DNA of 64,000 bases from Pseudomonas paraversuta (GTDB taxonomy: Bacteria > Pseudomonadota > Gammaproteobacteria > Pseudomonadales > Pseudomonadaceae), in the NCBI RefSeq assembly GCF_904063065.1, contig NZ_CAJFCL010000010.1:62001-126000 (forward strand), read 5' to 3'. Both the position numbers and the translations under genes were made by a program. How positions within the stretch are numbered: position 1 is the stretch's first letter; every line of letters begins with the position of its first letter. Of the stretch, positions 19,229 through 29,027 are shown one piece after another. The notes under the pieces are model-generated. The model searched no databases and was not told the origin of the DNA. It saw only the letters and a list, made by a program, of their open reading frames with translations.

Positions 19229-20866
19229 ATGTCAGGCAAAGGTAAGTTCAAAAAGCAACTTTCATTGATAGACCTTACGTTTATCGGGCTGGGAGCCATC
19301 TTCGGTTCTGGCTGGCTGTTTGCCGCCAGCCACGTTTCCGCCATTGCGGGCCCCGCAGGCATCTTTTCCTGGCTGCTGGGCGGGTTTGCCGTGCTGCTGC
19401 TGGGCATCGTTTACTGTGAACTGGGGGCAGCACTGCCGCGGGCCGGCGGTGTGGTTCGCTACCCGGTGTACTCCCACGGCCCGTTGCTCGGCTACTTGAT
19501 GGGCTTTATCACCCTGATCGCCTTCTCCAGCCTGGTGGCAATCGAAGTGGTTGCCTCTCGCCAGTATGCTGCCGCCTGGTTCCCCGGGCTGACCCAGGCC
19601 GGCTCCAACTCCCCTACGGTGATTGGCTGGCTGATGCAGTTCGGTCTGCTCTGCCTGTTCTTCATGCTCAACTATCGCAGTGTGAAGACCTTCGCCAAGT
19701 TCAATAACCTGGTCAGCGTATTCAAGTTCATCGTTCCGCTGCTGGTGATCGGGGTGCTGTTCACCTTCTTCAAACCGGCAAACTTCGAGGTCCATGGCTT
19801 CGCGCCATTCGGCATGGCGGGCATCGAGATGGCCGTTTCCGCTGGCGGCGTGATCTTCGCTTTCCTGGGGCTGACCCCCATCATCTCGGTGGCCAGCGAA
19901 GTACAGAACCCGCAACGCACCATTCCGATTGCACTGATCCTGTCGGTGCTGCTGTCCACCGCCATTTATGTGCTGTTGCAGACGGCCTTTCTCGGCGGTG
20001 TGCCCACCGAGATGCTGGTCAACGGCTGGACCAGTGTGTCCAAGGAACTGGCGCTGCCTTATCGCGACATCGCCCTGGCCCTGGGTGTGGGCTGGCTGGC
20101 CTACCTGGTGGTGGCTGATGCGGTGATCTCGCCCAGCGGTTGCGGCAACATCTATATGAACGCTACCCCGCGGGTGGTCTACGGCTGGGCAAAGACCGGT
20201 ACCTTCTTCAAGATCTTCACCCGCATTGACGAAAAGTCCGGCATCCCGCGCCCTGCGCTGTGGCTGACCTTCGCCTTGTCGGTGTTCTGGACCATGCCCT
20301 TCCCTTCCTGGGAAGCCCTGATCAACGTCGTCTCCGCAGCACTGGTGCTCAGCTACGCCGTGGCTCCGGTGTCCGTGGCCGCACTGCGCCGCAACGCCCC
20401 CGACATGCCTCGCCCGTTCCGGGTCAAGTGGATGGCGGTACTGGGCCCGCTGTCATTCGTCATCGCGGCACTGATTGTCTACTGGTCAGGCTGGAACACC
20501 GTGTCCTGGTTGCTTGGCCTGCAGATCGCGATGTTCGTGGTGTACCTGATGTGTGGTCGCTTTGTACCCACCTGGCACCTGAATCTGGCCCAGCAAGTTC
20601 GCTCTTCCATGTGGTTGATCGGCTTCTATGCCGTGACCATCGTGCTCTCCAAGCTCGGCAGTTTCGGTGGCATGGGCGTGCTCACTCACCCCTTCGACAA
20701 CCTGGTGGTGGCGACCTGCGCCCTGGGCATCTACTACTGGGGCGCGGCCACCGGTGTACCGGCGCATCTGGTGCGCCTGGAAGATGAGGACGAAGACGAT
20801 GAACAGGTAGTCCATCAGGCAGCAGCCCACTCTGCGCATCCCGCCGGGGCATACGCCGGGGCTTGA
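19229..20866 (+). CDS. APC family amino acid permease (putative hydroxyproline uptake)
   Basis: A 545-residue inner-membrane transporter of the amino acid-polyamine-organocation family, about twelve membrane segments. The N-terminus has the APC substrate region in helix 1 (LTFIGLGAIFGSGWLFAAS), followed by GPAGIFSWLLGG and YCELGAALPRAGGVVRYP. The C-terminal tail is acidic (EDEDEDDEQVV). The start at 19229 has AAGAAGG upstream. Position at the head of the epimerase-deaminase-dehydrogenase run suggests uptake of hydroxyproline; relatives transport other amino acids, so substrate is inferred. Confidence 0.9.
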   Translation: MSGKGKFKKQLSLIDLTFIGLGAIFGSGWLFAASHVSAIAGPAGIFSWLLGGFAVLLLGIVYCELGAALPRAGGVVRYPVYSHGPLLGYLMGFITLIAFSSLVAIEVVASRQYAAAWFPGLTQAGSNSPTVIGWLMQFGLLCLFFMLNYRSVKTFAKFNNLVSVFKFIVPLLVIGVLFTFFKPANFEVHGFAPFGMAGIEMAVSAGGVIFAFLGLTPIISVASEVQNPQRTIPIALILSVLLSTAIYVLLQTAFLGGVPTEMLVNGWTSVSKELALPYRDIALALGVGWLAYLVVADAVISPSGCGNIYMNATPRVVYGWAKTGTFFKIFTRIDEKSGIPRPALWLTFALSVFWTMPFPSWEALINVVSAALVLSYAVAPVSVAALRRNAPDMPRPFRVKWMAVLGPLSFVIAALIVYWSGWNTVSWLLGLQIAMFVVYLMCGRFVPTWHLNLAQQVRSSMWLIGFYAVTIVLSKLGSFGGMGVLTHPFDNLVVATCALGIYYWGAATGVPAHLVRLEDEDEDDEQVVHQAAAHSAHPAGAYAGA

Positions 20867-20909
20867 TCCCGGGATTCCAGGCCTCTTTGCGCGTCTAAAG
20901 GACAGGTAT

Positions 20910-21836
20910 ATGAAACAAGTACATATCATTGATTCCCACACCGGCGGCGAACCCACGCGCCTGGTCATGAAAGGCTTTCCGCAACTGGCCGGCAACACCA
21001 TGGCCGAGAAGCTCAATGCCCTGCGCGACCAGCATGACCAATGGCGTCGTGCCTGCCTGCTGGAGCCCCGCGGCAACGATGTGCTGGTAGGCGCCCTGTA
21101 CTGCGAGCCGGTCTCGCCGGATGCCACCTGTGGCGTGATCTTCTTCAACAATGCCGGCTACCTCGGCATGTGTGGTCACGGCACCATCGGCCTGGTGGCC
21201 TCGTTGCATCATCTGGGGCACATCAGCCCGGGCGTGCACAAAATCGATACGCCAGTGGGTCCGGTCAGCGCCACGCTGCATGAAGATGGCGCTGTGACCC
21301 TGCGCAACGTACCCGCCTACCGCTACCGCAAACAGGTGCCGGTGGACGTCCCCGGCCACGGCCTTGTGTACGGCGATATCGCCTGGGGTGGCAACTGGTT
21401 CTTCCTGGTTTCCGATCACGGCAAAGCATTGCAACTCGACAACGTCGAAGCCCTCACCGAGTACACCTGGGCGATGCTCAAAGCTCTGGAAGCCCAAGGC
21501 ATCCACGGCGAAGACGGCGCCCTGATCGACCATGTCGAGCTGTTTGCCGAGGACCCCCAGGCCAACAGCCGCAACTTCGTCATGTGCCCGGGCAAAGCCT
21601 ACGACCGCTCACCCTGCGGCACCGGCACCTGCGCCAAGCTGGCTTGCCTGGCAGCCGATGAAAAACTGGCCGCAGGCGAGCGCTGGGTCCAGGCCAGCAT
21701 CACTGGCAGCCAGTTCATCGGCAGCTACGAATGGGAAGGCGAGCGTATCCGCCCTTCCATTACTGGCCGCGCCTACATGACCGCCGACAGCACGCTGCTG
21801 ATCGACGAACAGGATCCCTTCGCGTGGGGCATTTGA
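20910..21836 (+). CDS. lhpA: 4-hydroxyproline 2-epimerase
   Basis: Converts trans-4-hydroxy-L-proline to cis-4-hydroxy-D-proline, first step of bacterial hydroxyproline breakdown. The 308-residue protein belongs to the proline racemase family. The two catalytic cysteines are seen at Cys88 (YLGMCGHGTIG) and Cys236 (DRSPCGTGTC). This Cys/Cys pair fits epimerases; trans-3-hydroxyproline dehydratases have Thr in the second place. The start at 20910 has AAAGGACAG upstream. Followed 77 bases later by the deaminase gene of the same pathway. Confidence 0.95.
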   Translation: MKQVHIIDSHTGGEPTRLVMKGFPQLAGNTMAEKLNALRDQHDQWRRACLLEPRGNDVLVGALYCEPVSPDATCGVIFFNNAGYLGMCGHGTIGLVASLHHLGHISPGVHKIDTPVGPVSATLHEDGAVTLRNVPAYRYRKQVPVDVPGHGLVYGDIAWGGNWFFLVSDHGKALQLDNVEALTEYTWAMLKALEAQGIHGEDGALIDHVELFAEDPQANSRNFVMCPGKAYDRSPCGTGTCAKLACLAADEKLAAGERWVQASITGSQFIGSYEWEGERIRPSITGRAYMTADSTLLIDEQDPFAWGI

Positions 21837-21913
21837 GCCACCCCGCCGGATGCCGTTCAGACGGCCCCTTATAGCTTCAATAGACAACAATAAATTTTCC
21901 AGGAGTTACAGCA

Positions 21914-22861
21914 ATGACCGATAACATTTTCACTGGCTGCATGCCGGCCCTGATGACCCCTTGCACCGCTGACCGCCAGCCGGATTTTGACGCGCTGGTA
22001 GCCAAGGGCCAGGAACTGATCGATATCGGCATGAGCGCCGTGGTGTACTGCGGCTCCATGGGCGACTGGCCACTGCTGACCGAAGCCCAGCGCCAGGAAG
22101 GCGTCGCGCGCCTGGTGGCCGCAGGCATTCCGACCATCGTCGGTACCGGTGCGGTCAACAGCCGTGAAGCGGTTTCCCACGCAGCCCATGCAGCCAAAGT
22201 TGGCGCCCAGGGCCTGATGGTTATCCCGCGCGTGATGTCCCGTGGCGCCTCTGCCGCCGCGCAAAAAGCTCACTTCGCCGCGATCCTGGAAGCCGCTCCG
22301 GGTTTGCCGGCAGTCATCTACAACAGCCCTTACTACGGCTTTGCCACCCGCGCCGACCTGTTCTTCGAACTGCGTCGCGAGTACCCGAACCTGATCGGCT
22401 TCAAGGAGTTCGGTGGTGCTGCAGACATGCGCTACGCCGCCGAGAACATCACCTCCAAGGACGATGACGTGACCCTGATGGTCGGTGTCGACACCCAGGT
22501 GGTGCATGGCTTCGTCAACTGCAACGCCACCGGCGCCATCACCGGCATCGGCAACGCCCTGCCGCGCGAAGTGCTGCAACTGGTAGCCCTGAGCAAAAAA
22601 GCCGCCAAAGGCGACGCCAAGGCTCGCCGCCTGGCCCGCGAACTGGAAGCTGCTCTGGCCGTGCTCTCGTCCTTCGACGAAGGCTGCGATCTGGTGCTGT
22701 ACTACAAGCACCTGATGGTGCTCAACGGTGACAAGGAATACACCCTGCACTTCAACGAGACTGATGTGCTCAGCGATGCCCAGCGCAATTACGCCGAGAA
22801 CCAGTACACGTTGTTCCGCCAGTGGTACGCCAACTGGTCGGCAGAGCAGAACGTCGCCTGA
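21914..22861 (+). CDS. lhpC: 1-pyrroline-4-hydroxy-2-carboxylate deaminase (DHDPS family)
   Basis: Deaminates and dehydrates the cyclic imine made from D-hydroxyproline, yielding 2-oxoglutarate semialdehyde. The 315-residue protein has the DapA/NAL TIM-barrel fold: Schiff-base Lys164 in LIGFKEFGG and the partner Tyr in VIYNSPYYG near residue 140. The start has CAGGAG seven to eight bases upstream. The assignment rests on the family plus its place between the epimerase and the semialdehyde dehydrogenase. Lysine synthesis DapA is excluded by context. Confidence 0.93.
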   Translation: MTDNIFTGCMPALMTPCTADRQPDFDALVAKGQELIDIGMSAVVYCGSMGDWPLLTEAQRQEGVARLVAAGIPTIVGTGAVNSREAVSHAAHAAKVGAQGLMVIPRVMSRGASAAAQKAHFAAILEAAPGLPAVIYNSPYYGFATRADLFFELRREYPNLIGFKEFGGAADMRYAAENITSKDDDVTLMVGVDTQVVHGFVNCNATGAITGIGNALPREVLQLVALSKKAAKGDAKARRLARELEAALAVLSSFDEGCDLVLYYKHLMVLNGDKEYTLHFNETDVLSDAQRNYAENQYTLFRQWYANWSAEQNVA

Positions 22862-22979
22862 CGTTTCGCCCACCACCTGCCTGCACGGCGGCGCCCCGAT
22901 GCGCGCCGCCCTCTATTTATGCCCGGCTGCCAAGCCCCGTGTTTGGCAGCCGGACTCCCCTACTGCTCCAGGAACCGCC

Positions 22980-24557
22980 ATGACTCTGACAGGCCAAATG
23001 CTGATCGGCACCCACGCCATTACCGGCAGCCGCGAAGCGATCCGGGCGATCAATCCCGCCACCGACCAACCGCTCGAACCGGCCTATCCCGGCGGTACCG
23101 CTGAGCATGTAGAACAGGCCTGCGCCCTGGCATGGGCAGCCCTGGACCGCTATCGCGAGACATCACTGGCGGCACGCGCCGAATTCCTCGAAACCATTGC
23201 CGATGAAATCGAAGCCCTTGGTGATGAACTGATCGACCGTGCCACGGCCGAGAGCGGCCTGCCACGCCCGCGTATCCAGGGTGAACGTGGCCGCACCTGC
23301 CACCAGCTGCGCACCTTTGCCCGCACTGTACGTGCCGGCGAATGGCTGGATGTACGGGTCGACCCGGCACTACCGGAACGTCAACCTCTGCCCCGCTCTG
23401 ACCTGCGCCAACGTCAGGTGCCGCTGGGTCCGGTGGCCGTGTTCGGCGCCAGCAATTTCCCCCTGGCCTTCTCCGTTGCCGGCGGCGATACCGCCTCGGC
23501 CCTGGCTGCCGGTTGCCCGGTCGTCGTCAAGGCCCACAGCGCGCACCCGGGCACCAGCGAACTGGTAGGCCGCGCAATTGGCCGCGCCGTGGAAAAATGC
23601 GCTCTGCCTGAAGGCGTGTTCTCGCTGTTGTTCGGCTCGGGTCGCGAAGTGGGGATCGCCCTGGTCAGCGACTGGCGGATCAAGGCCGTCGGCTTCACCG
23701 GCTCGCGCAGTGGCGGCATGGCCTTGTGCAAGGCGGCCCAGGCACGCCCGGAGCCGATCCCGGTGTATGCGGAAATGAGCTCGATCAACCCGGTACTGCT
23801 TTTCCCGGCGGCACTGCACAATCGTGGCGAAGCGCTGGCACAAGGCTTTGTCGCTTCCCTGACCCAGGGCGCCGGCCAGTTTTGCACCAACCCGGGCCTG
23901 GTAATTGCCCGTCAAGGCCCGGCCCTGGACAGTTTCATCCGCGTGGCAGCGGACTTCGTGCAGCGCAGCCCGGCGCAGACCATGCTCACCCCCGGCATCT
24001 TCAGCGCCTATCAAGCCGGTGTCGGCGCTCTGGCCGAAAACCCCCACGCCCGGGCAGCGGCTGCCGGCCTGCAGGGCGAAACCCCGAACCAGTGCCAGGC
24101 CCGACTGTTCGTCACCCGGGCAGAGGATTTCCTCGCCGACCCGTCCCTGCAAGGCGAAGTGTTCGGTGCCGCGTCGCTGATCGTGCAATGTGCCAATGAC
24201 GACGAAATCCGCCAGGTCACCGAGCACCTGGAAGGCCAGCTAACCATCACCCTGCACCTGGATGACGCCGACCTGGAAAGCGCCAGGGCGCTGCTGCCGA
24301 TCCTGGAGCGCAAGGCCGGTCGCCTGCTGGTCAACGGCTGGCCAACCGGTGTTGAAGTGTGCGATGCCATGGTCCATGGCGGTCCTTTCCCGGCCACCTC
24401 CGACACGCGCACAACCTCGGTCGGCACCGCCGCCATCCTGCGTTTCCTGCGGCCGGTCTGCTACCAGGACTTCCCCGATACCTTGTTGCCAGCCGCGCTC
24501 AAGCACAGCAACCCGCTGCTGCTGCGCCGCCTGTTCGACGGCCAGAGAGAAGCCTAG
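22980..24557 (+). CDS. lhpG: 2-oxoglutarate semialdehyde dehydrogenase (2,5-dioxovalerate dehydrogenase)
   Basis: Oxidises 2,5-dioxopentanoate to 2-oxoglutarate with NAD(P). The 525-residue protein is an aldehyde dehydrogenase of the KGSADH-III type: VFGASNFPLAFSVAGGD (cofactor region), GFTGSRSGGMAL, the catalytic base in YAEMSSINPV and the catalytic Cys in GAGQFCTNPG. The start at 22980 (MTLTGQMLIGTHAI) has CAGGAACC upstream; the longer open frame to the left lies inside the previous gene. It completes the hydroxyproline route, and its product enters the TCA cycle. Confidence 0.94.
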   Translation: MTLTGQMLIGTHAITGSREAIRAINPATDQPLEPAYPGGTAEHVEQACALAWAALDRYRETSLAARAEFLETIADEIEALGDELIDRATAESGLPRPRIQGERGRTCHQLRTFARTVRAGEWLDVRVDPALPERQPLPRSDLRQRQVPLGPVAVFGASNFPLAFSVAGGDTASALAAGCPVVVKAHSAHPGTSELVGRAIGRAVEKCALPEGVFSLLFGSGREVGIALVSDWRIKAVGFTGSRSGGMALCKAAQARPEPIPVYAEMSSINPVLLFPAALHNRGEALAQGFVASLTQGAGQFCTNPGLVIARQGPALDSFIRVAADFVQRSPAQTMLTPGIFSAYQAGVGALAENPHARAAAAGLQGETPNQCQARLFVTRAEDFLADPSLQGEVFGAASLIVQCANDDEIRQVTEHLEGQLTITLHLDDADLESARALLPILERKAGRLLVNGWPTGVEVCDAMVHGGPFPATSDTRTTSVGTAAILRFLRPVCYQDFPDTLLPAALKHSNPLLLRRLFDGQREA

Positions 24558-24560
24558 GAA

Positions 24561-25847
24561 ATGTCGAACCCCTTCAATTCCAGCAACCCTGACGACAGCG
24601 TTGACATTGCCGTGGTCGGCGCCGGGATCATCGGCGTTGCCTGTGCCCTGCAACTGGCACGCCAGGGCCAGCGCGTAGTGGTTATCGACCAGCAGGACCC
24701 CGGCCACGGCGCCTCATTCGGCAACGCCGGGCATCTGGCGACCGAGCAGGTGTTTCCCATCGCCGATGTGTCGATCCTCAAGCGCTTGCCCGCCATGCTC
24801 ATGGACCCCATGGGCCCGCTGCGCCTGGACTGGAAATACCTGCCCCGTGCCATGCCCTGGTTCACGCGCTTGTTGTTGAACCTGCGACCGGCGCCTTACC
24901 AGCGCACCGTGGCCGGCATACGTGCGCTCAACGAAAGCAGCCTGGGTGCCTGGCACCGGCTGCTGGAGTCGATCGAACGGCCGAACCTGATGAAGGAAGA
25001 CGGCTCGTTGCTGGTGTTCGAACGCGCCGAGTCGCGCCAGGCGATCGAAGCGCTACAGGCACGCATGCGTCAACAAGCAGTACCGGTCGATATGTGGCAG
25101 GCCCAGGCCATCCGCGACGTCGCCCCGCAATTGAGCGAGCAGATCCAGGGCGGGTTGTTCTTCCCCAGCACAGGGCATTTTCTGGACCCCTACCAGGTGG
25201 TCTGCGAACTGGTCGAGGCCGCCAAGGCCTGCGGTGTGCGCTTCATCAAGCAACGGGTGCAGGACGGACACCTGCATCAGAACGGCGTCTCGCTGCACAC
25301 CGACCAGGGCAGTTTGACTGCCCGCCAGGTACTGATCGCCTGTGGCGCCCACTCAGCCAGGCTCACCGCAAAGCTGACGGGCAAGAAGGTCCCCCTGGAT
25401 ACCGAGCGCGGTTATCACCTGATGCTGCCCCATGAACACGAGCGGCTGCCTTTCGCAGTCACCTCGCTGGAACGCAAGTTCATCATGACCCCCATGACCG
25501 ATGGGCTACGGTTGGCCGGCACTGTCGAGTTCGCCGGCCTTGAGCGCCCCCCGACCATGGAGCGCGCCTGGCAGTTGCACCGGTTGAGCAAAGGTCTGTT
25601 CCGCCAGGACTTGAGCGCCGAGGGTGCCACGCCCTGGATGGGTTTCCGCCCGTCCTTGCCGGACTCTCTGCCGATCATCGACCGGGTATGCAACGGCAAG
25701 GTACTGCTTGCCTTCGGCCACCAGCACCTGGGCCTGACACAGGCCGCAGTCACTGCCGAGCTGATTGCGCGGATGGTTGCACCGGCGACCGCGACCCCGT
25801 CTCATCCGTTGCCGGGGCTCGAACCGTACCGGCTGGATCGCTTCTGA
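24561..25847 (+). CDS. FAD-dependent D-hydroxyproline dehydrogenase (DadA-like)
   Basis: A 428-residue flavoprotein of the DAO/DadA family with the dinucleotide motif VGAGIIGVACALQLARQG near residue 20 and the C-terminal FAD segment (FGHQHLGLTQAAVTAEL). In this context it should oxidise cis-4-hydroxy-D-proline to the pyrroline substrate of the upstream deaminase. It starts three bases after the dehydrogenase stop, so it belongs to the same operon. It resembles the single-subunit enzyme type rather than the three-subunit LhpBEF form, since no small Fe-S partners are found nearby. Confidence 0.9.
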   Translation: MSNPFNSSNPDDSVDIAVVGAGIIGVACALQLARQGQRVVVIDQQDPGHGASFGNAGHLATEQVFPIADVSILKRLPAMLMDPMGPLRLDWKYLPRAMPWFTRLLLNLRPAPYQRTVAGIRALNESSLGAWHRLLESIERPNLMKEDGSLLVFERAESRQAIEALQARMRQQAVPVDMWQAQAIRDVAPQLSEQIQGGLFFPSTGHFLDPYQVVCELVEAAKACGVRFIKQRVQDGHLHQNGVSLHTDQGSLTARQVLIACGAHSARLTAKLTGKKVPLDTERGYHLMLPHEHERLPFAVTSLERKFIMTPMTDGLRLAGTVEFAGLERPPTMERAWQLHRLSKGLFRQDLSAEGATPWMGFRPSLPDSLPIIDRVCNGKVLLAFGHQHLGLTQAAVTAELIARMVAPATATPSHPLPGLEPYRLDRF

Positions 25848-25942
25848 GGCAATCGCGGGAAATGGCTGGCTGCGGGCCCGACGCCGGCAGGCCATGCCCC
25901 TGCGGGAGCAACGATTCACAATAGAAGCTTCAGGCAAAAAAA

Positions 25943-25971
25943 CGGGCTGCCAGGTATCACCTGGCAGCCCG
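25943..25971 (-). terminator. Rho-independent terminator of the OprD porin gene
   Basis: CGGGCTGCCAGGT-ATC-ACCTGGCAGCCCG is a perfect 13-base stem. The A-run at 25936-25942 becomes a T-run when read on the minus strand, so it terminates the oprD-like transcript and may also stop the hydroxyproline operon from the other side. Confidence 0.9.
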
Positions 25972-26036
25972 CTGGCCTTGGGAGAAAAGGCTCGATGCGC
26001 CTGTTCAGCGCACTTGAGGGCTAGTGCCCAGCGGCC

Positions 26037-27344
26037 TTAGAAAAGCGCAATGCTGTAGCTCAGAAACACCCGGTTCTGATCTTGATTGCGGGCTGCCTGG
26101 CTATGGGACTTACCATTGCGCCAACCCAGCCCCACACCTTTAAGCGCTCCGGATTGCACGACGTAATCCAGGCTTAAATCCCGCTCCCATTCCTTCAGTC
26201 TGTCGCCGCTGACAGTCTTGATATTGTCCCCCCGCAGGTACATCACCGAGGCTTTCAGGCCTGGCACGCCGAGGGCAGTAAAGTCATAGGCATACTGGCC
26301 AAATGCTGTGCGCTCCCCGGCCCGGGTGAAACTTTGGGTCAGGCGGTCGGTGTACAGGTACAAGCTCGCGCCGCCAGCACCTTTGCCTTCCAGCCCGCCC
26401 TGATTGAGCTGAGTGAAATTACTGCCGTCGGAAACACTTTGATAGCCGACGGTGACCCCATGGCTGCCAATGCTGTAAATAAATGCAGCACTCCAGGTAC
26501 GGTTGTCGATCTCGCCATCGCCCTCTTTGGTGTAACCACTGATGCGGTAGCCCGCAGCTCCCGAACTGTTTTTACCCGAAGATTCAGTTCGAAAATAACG
26601 CAGGTCGGTTTTTAAAGACTGGTCATTCGAAAACTCAAGGGTGTGAACCAATCCAAAAAACTGCTGGCTGTAATAGTCTTCAAGGTGACCGTAGTAATAC
26701 TGTGCGAGCAGGTCCCTGGAAACTCTCCAGTCAGCCCCGGCAAAATTGAACTGGTTGCTTTCGCGCTGACCACCCACAGCGGCCAGACCAGTCCGGTCCG
26801 TTGATCCACGGCCAGTTGCATGCTCAATCCGCCCGCCATTGAAGGTCACATTAGCCAACTCCCGTGAGACTACCTGGCCCCCCTCGAAGGTTTGGGGAAG
26901 CAGCCGTCCATCGTTGGCAACCAGCACCGGAAGTCTGGGCAGAAGTGTTCCGTAGCGAAGTTCGGTCCTGGAAACTTTGACTTTCCCCGTCAGCCCCAGG
27001 CGCCCCCACTGACTGACGGGCCTGTCGTCACTGCCGACTGGAATCATGCTGCTACCCACAGACCGCCCCTTGCCGCCATCCAGGGTCACACCCAGCAACC
27101 CCAAGGCATCGACCCCAAAGCCGAAAACGCCGTCGGTATAGCCCGACTTGTAATCCAGCATAAAGCCCTGCGCCCACTCTTCGGTTTTTGAAGGCTTCGC
27201 GGCGCCCTCACGACTGTCATTGTTGAAGTAGAAGTTCTTCAACCCCAGCGTGGCTTTACCGTCACGCAGAAAATCAGCCTGTGCCTGAGTACTCAGGGCA
27301 ATACCGCCCAGAAGAAAAGTTGCAGCTATATTGTTTACGGTCAC
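26037..27344 (-). CDS. OprD family outer membrane porin
   Basis: A 435-residue outer-membrane channel for small nutrients. It has a signal peptide (TFLLGGIALSTQAQA), the OprD start of barrel (DGKATLGLKNFYFNNDSREG, with the family motif for the first strand) and a C-terminal Phe (FLSYSIALF) required for BAM recognition. The start is a GTG at 27344: a stop codon (TAA) lies directly before it in frame and GGAG lies eight bases upstream, so no ATG is available. It probably brings the substrate of the hydroxyproline cluster, or of the neighbouring peptidase cluster, across the outer membrane. Confidence 0.92.
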   Translation of the reverse strand: MTVNNIAATFLLGGIALSTQAQADFLRDGKATLGLKNFYFNNDSREGAAKPSKTEEWAQGFMLDYKSGYTDGVFGFGVDALGLLGVTLDGGKGRSVGSSMIPVGSDDRPVSQWGRLGLTGKVKVSRTELRYGTLLPRLPVLVANDGRLLPQTFEGGQVVSRELANVTFNGGRIEHATGRGSTDRTGLAAVGGQRESNQFNFAGADWRVSRDLLAQYYYGHLEDYYSQQFFGLVHTLEFSNDQSLKTDLRYFRTESSGKNSSGAAGYRISGYTKEGDGEIDNRTWSAAFIYSIGSHGVTVGYQSVSDGSNFTQLNQGGLEGKGAGGASLYLYTDRLTQSFTRAGERTAFGQYAYDFTALGVPGLKASVMYLRGDNIKTVSGDRLKEWERDLSLDYVVQSGALKGVGLGWRNGKSHSQAARNQDQNRVFLSYSIALF

Positions 27345-27441
27345 TTACAGCGCTCCGATTTATTATTTTAATTTGCTCAATCCACAGGCAAACCCGCCCG
27401 CTGCCCCAAGGCTGTTTACTTGAACCATTGCTATCGCAACT

Positions 27442-27543
27442 GCAGGCACGAGCTTGTCTCGCGATGGTTTAGAGAGCGCCGTGTTTAAACTGTAATCACG
27501 GGTTATCGCTAACAAACATCCCAAGACAAGTTCGCGCCTGCTA
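27442..27543. repeat. Inverted REP pair (REPIN-like)
   Basis: GCAGGCACGAGCTTGTCTCG (27442 on) recurs on the opposite strand at the right end (reading GCAGGCGCGAACTTGTCTTG from about 27539 leftward), about 50 bases apart. Two REP sequences in opposed orientation form a REPIN-like element in the 248-base gap between the OprD gene and the YfcC transporter gene. Confidence 0.6.
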
Positions 27544-27592
27544 CATCAGGGTTTAATGACTTGATCACTACAGCCAGGGCGGGATGAGAACT

Positions 27593-28999
27593 TCAAAACG
27601 GGCCCCACTTCATTTCTACGCCAACAATCAGTACAACCACACAAATCACCATCCATACGGCAATCAGCGGCGCTACAAACTTCACCCACTTGCCGAAAGG
27701 AATACCGGCCACGGCAAGAACGCCCATCAAGACACCGGAGGTCGGGTTAATACAGTTAACGATACCTTCGCCAAACAATACGGCATGCACCACTACTTGC
27801 CGTGTCAGCCCGATCATGTCGCCGATAGGCACATAGATGGGTATCAGCAATGCCGATTCACCGGAACCGGAAGAAATAGCAAAGTGCATCAGCGCTGCAC
27901 TCACGTACATACCGATGGCGGCCATGGCGGGATGCAGCGGCGCCAGCAAGTCAGCCAGATGCCCGACAATCGGATCAAGGATATGACCGTTATCCAGAAC
28001 GATTGATATTGCCCGGGCCATGCCGACAATCAGTGCCCCGGAGACAATCCGGGAACAACCACCCAGAAAACTGTTGGCAATTTCAGACGCCGACAGTTTG
28101 CCAATCATGCCTGCGACTATCGCCATGAACACAAACATGGCGGTCATCTCGAGCTCTCCCCACTTCATGGTCATGGCGCCATAAATGAAGGTCACCAGAG
28201 TGCCGGAAGCGAACGCCAGAATCAGCCAGTGGCGGGTTGTTGCCTTTTCGTCTGCCGCGATGGAATCAGTCAGTTCAGGACGTTTTTCACCATTTTTGCG
28301 GCATTTGCGCATGTAAATCATCAAAAAAGCGATACAGGCCAATATGAACAGTGCTGAGGTAATGCCGCGCAACCCGAAGCCGGAAAATAATGGCAGTTGG
28401 GCCAGTCTCTGAGTAAGCCCGGTAGTCACCGGGTTAGTGAGCGCCACATTGAAACCGGACGCGCACGTCAAATACACCAGCGAGACCCCGAAGAAAGGGT
28501 TCAACCCCAGAGACCTGGCAACCAGCAAACCAATCGGAACGAAAGCAACAACCGCATTGACCACAACGCCCGTGGTTCCAAGCACTCCAAAGATCAGACC
28601 AAAGATTGCCACGACCACGTAATCATTAAGCTTTGTACTGCGTGCAATGCCATTGAGTGCCTGGTGAATGGCTCCGGTACTTTCCAGTACCGCTAAAGCG
28701 CCGCCGGTAAAGAGGATCAGAAAGATGATAGGTGCAGAACTCTGCAACCCGGAAGCAATCGCCGTAAAAACCCCTAGCGGATGCACGCCATTTTGCGGAA
28801 CGGCATGAAGACTGCCATTCACGACAAATGAGATGCCATCGCGCATTTCACGATCAAACACACCCGCGGGAATAATCCATGTAGCGGCCGCCGCAATCAG
28901 CAAGATAATAAAAAGAAAAACATAGGGACTTTTGATTTCTTGCTTTGAAGATTTAGAGGCCGTACTTACGCCCTCAGAAGCCGATTTTATATTTATCAT
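27593..28999 (-). CDS. YfcC family transporter (DcuC-like)
   Basis: A 468-residue inner-membrane protein with about twelve membrane segments of the YfcC/DcuC family of C4-dicarboxylate- and amino-acid-type carriers. Typical segments are YVFLFIILLIAAAATWIIPAG at the N-terminus, GVLGTTGVVVNAVVAFVPIG, and a C-terminal block with SSGSGESALLIPIYVPIGD and INPTSGVLMGVLAVAGIP. A good ribosome site (TGAGGTAAAAGCT) precedes the start. It follows the M20 peptidase by 28 bases, so the pair likely imports and cleaves the same compound. Confidence 0.9.
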   Translation of the reverse strand: MINIKSASEGVSTASKSSKQEIKSPYVFLFIILLIAAAATWIIPAGVFDREMRDGISFVVNGSLHAVPQNGVHPLGVFTAIASGLQSSAPIIFLILFTGGALAVLESTGAIHQALNGIARSTKLNDYVVVAIFGLIFGVLGTTGVVVNAVVAFVPIGLLVARSLGLNPFFGVSLVYLTCASGFNVALTNPVTTGLTQRLAQLPLFSGFGLRGITSALFILACIAFLMIYMRKCRKNGEKRPELTDSIAADEKATTRHWLILAFASGTLVTFIYGAMTMKWGELEMTAMFVFMAIVAGMIGKLSASEIANSFLGGCSRIVSGALIVGMARAISIVLDNGHILDPIVGHLADLLAPLHPAMAAIGMYVSAALMHFAISSGSGESALLIPIYVPIGDMIGLTRQVVVHAVLFGEGIVNCINPTSGVLMGVLAVAGIPFGKWVKFVAPLIAVWMVICVVVLIVGVEMKWGPF

Positions 29000-29027
29000 A
29001 GCTTTTACCTCAGGTTTCTCAGCCGGT

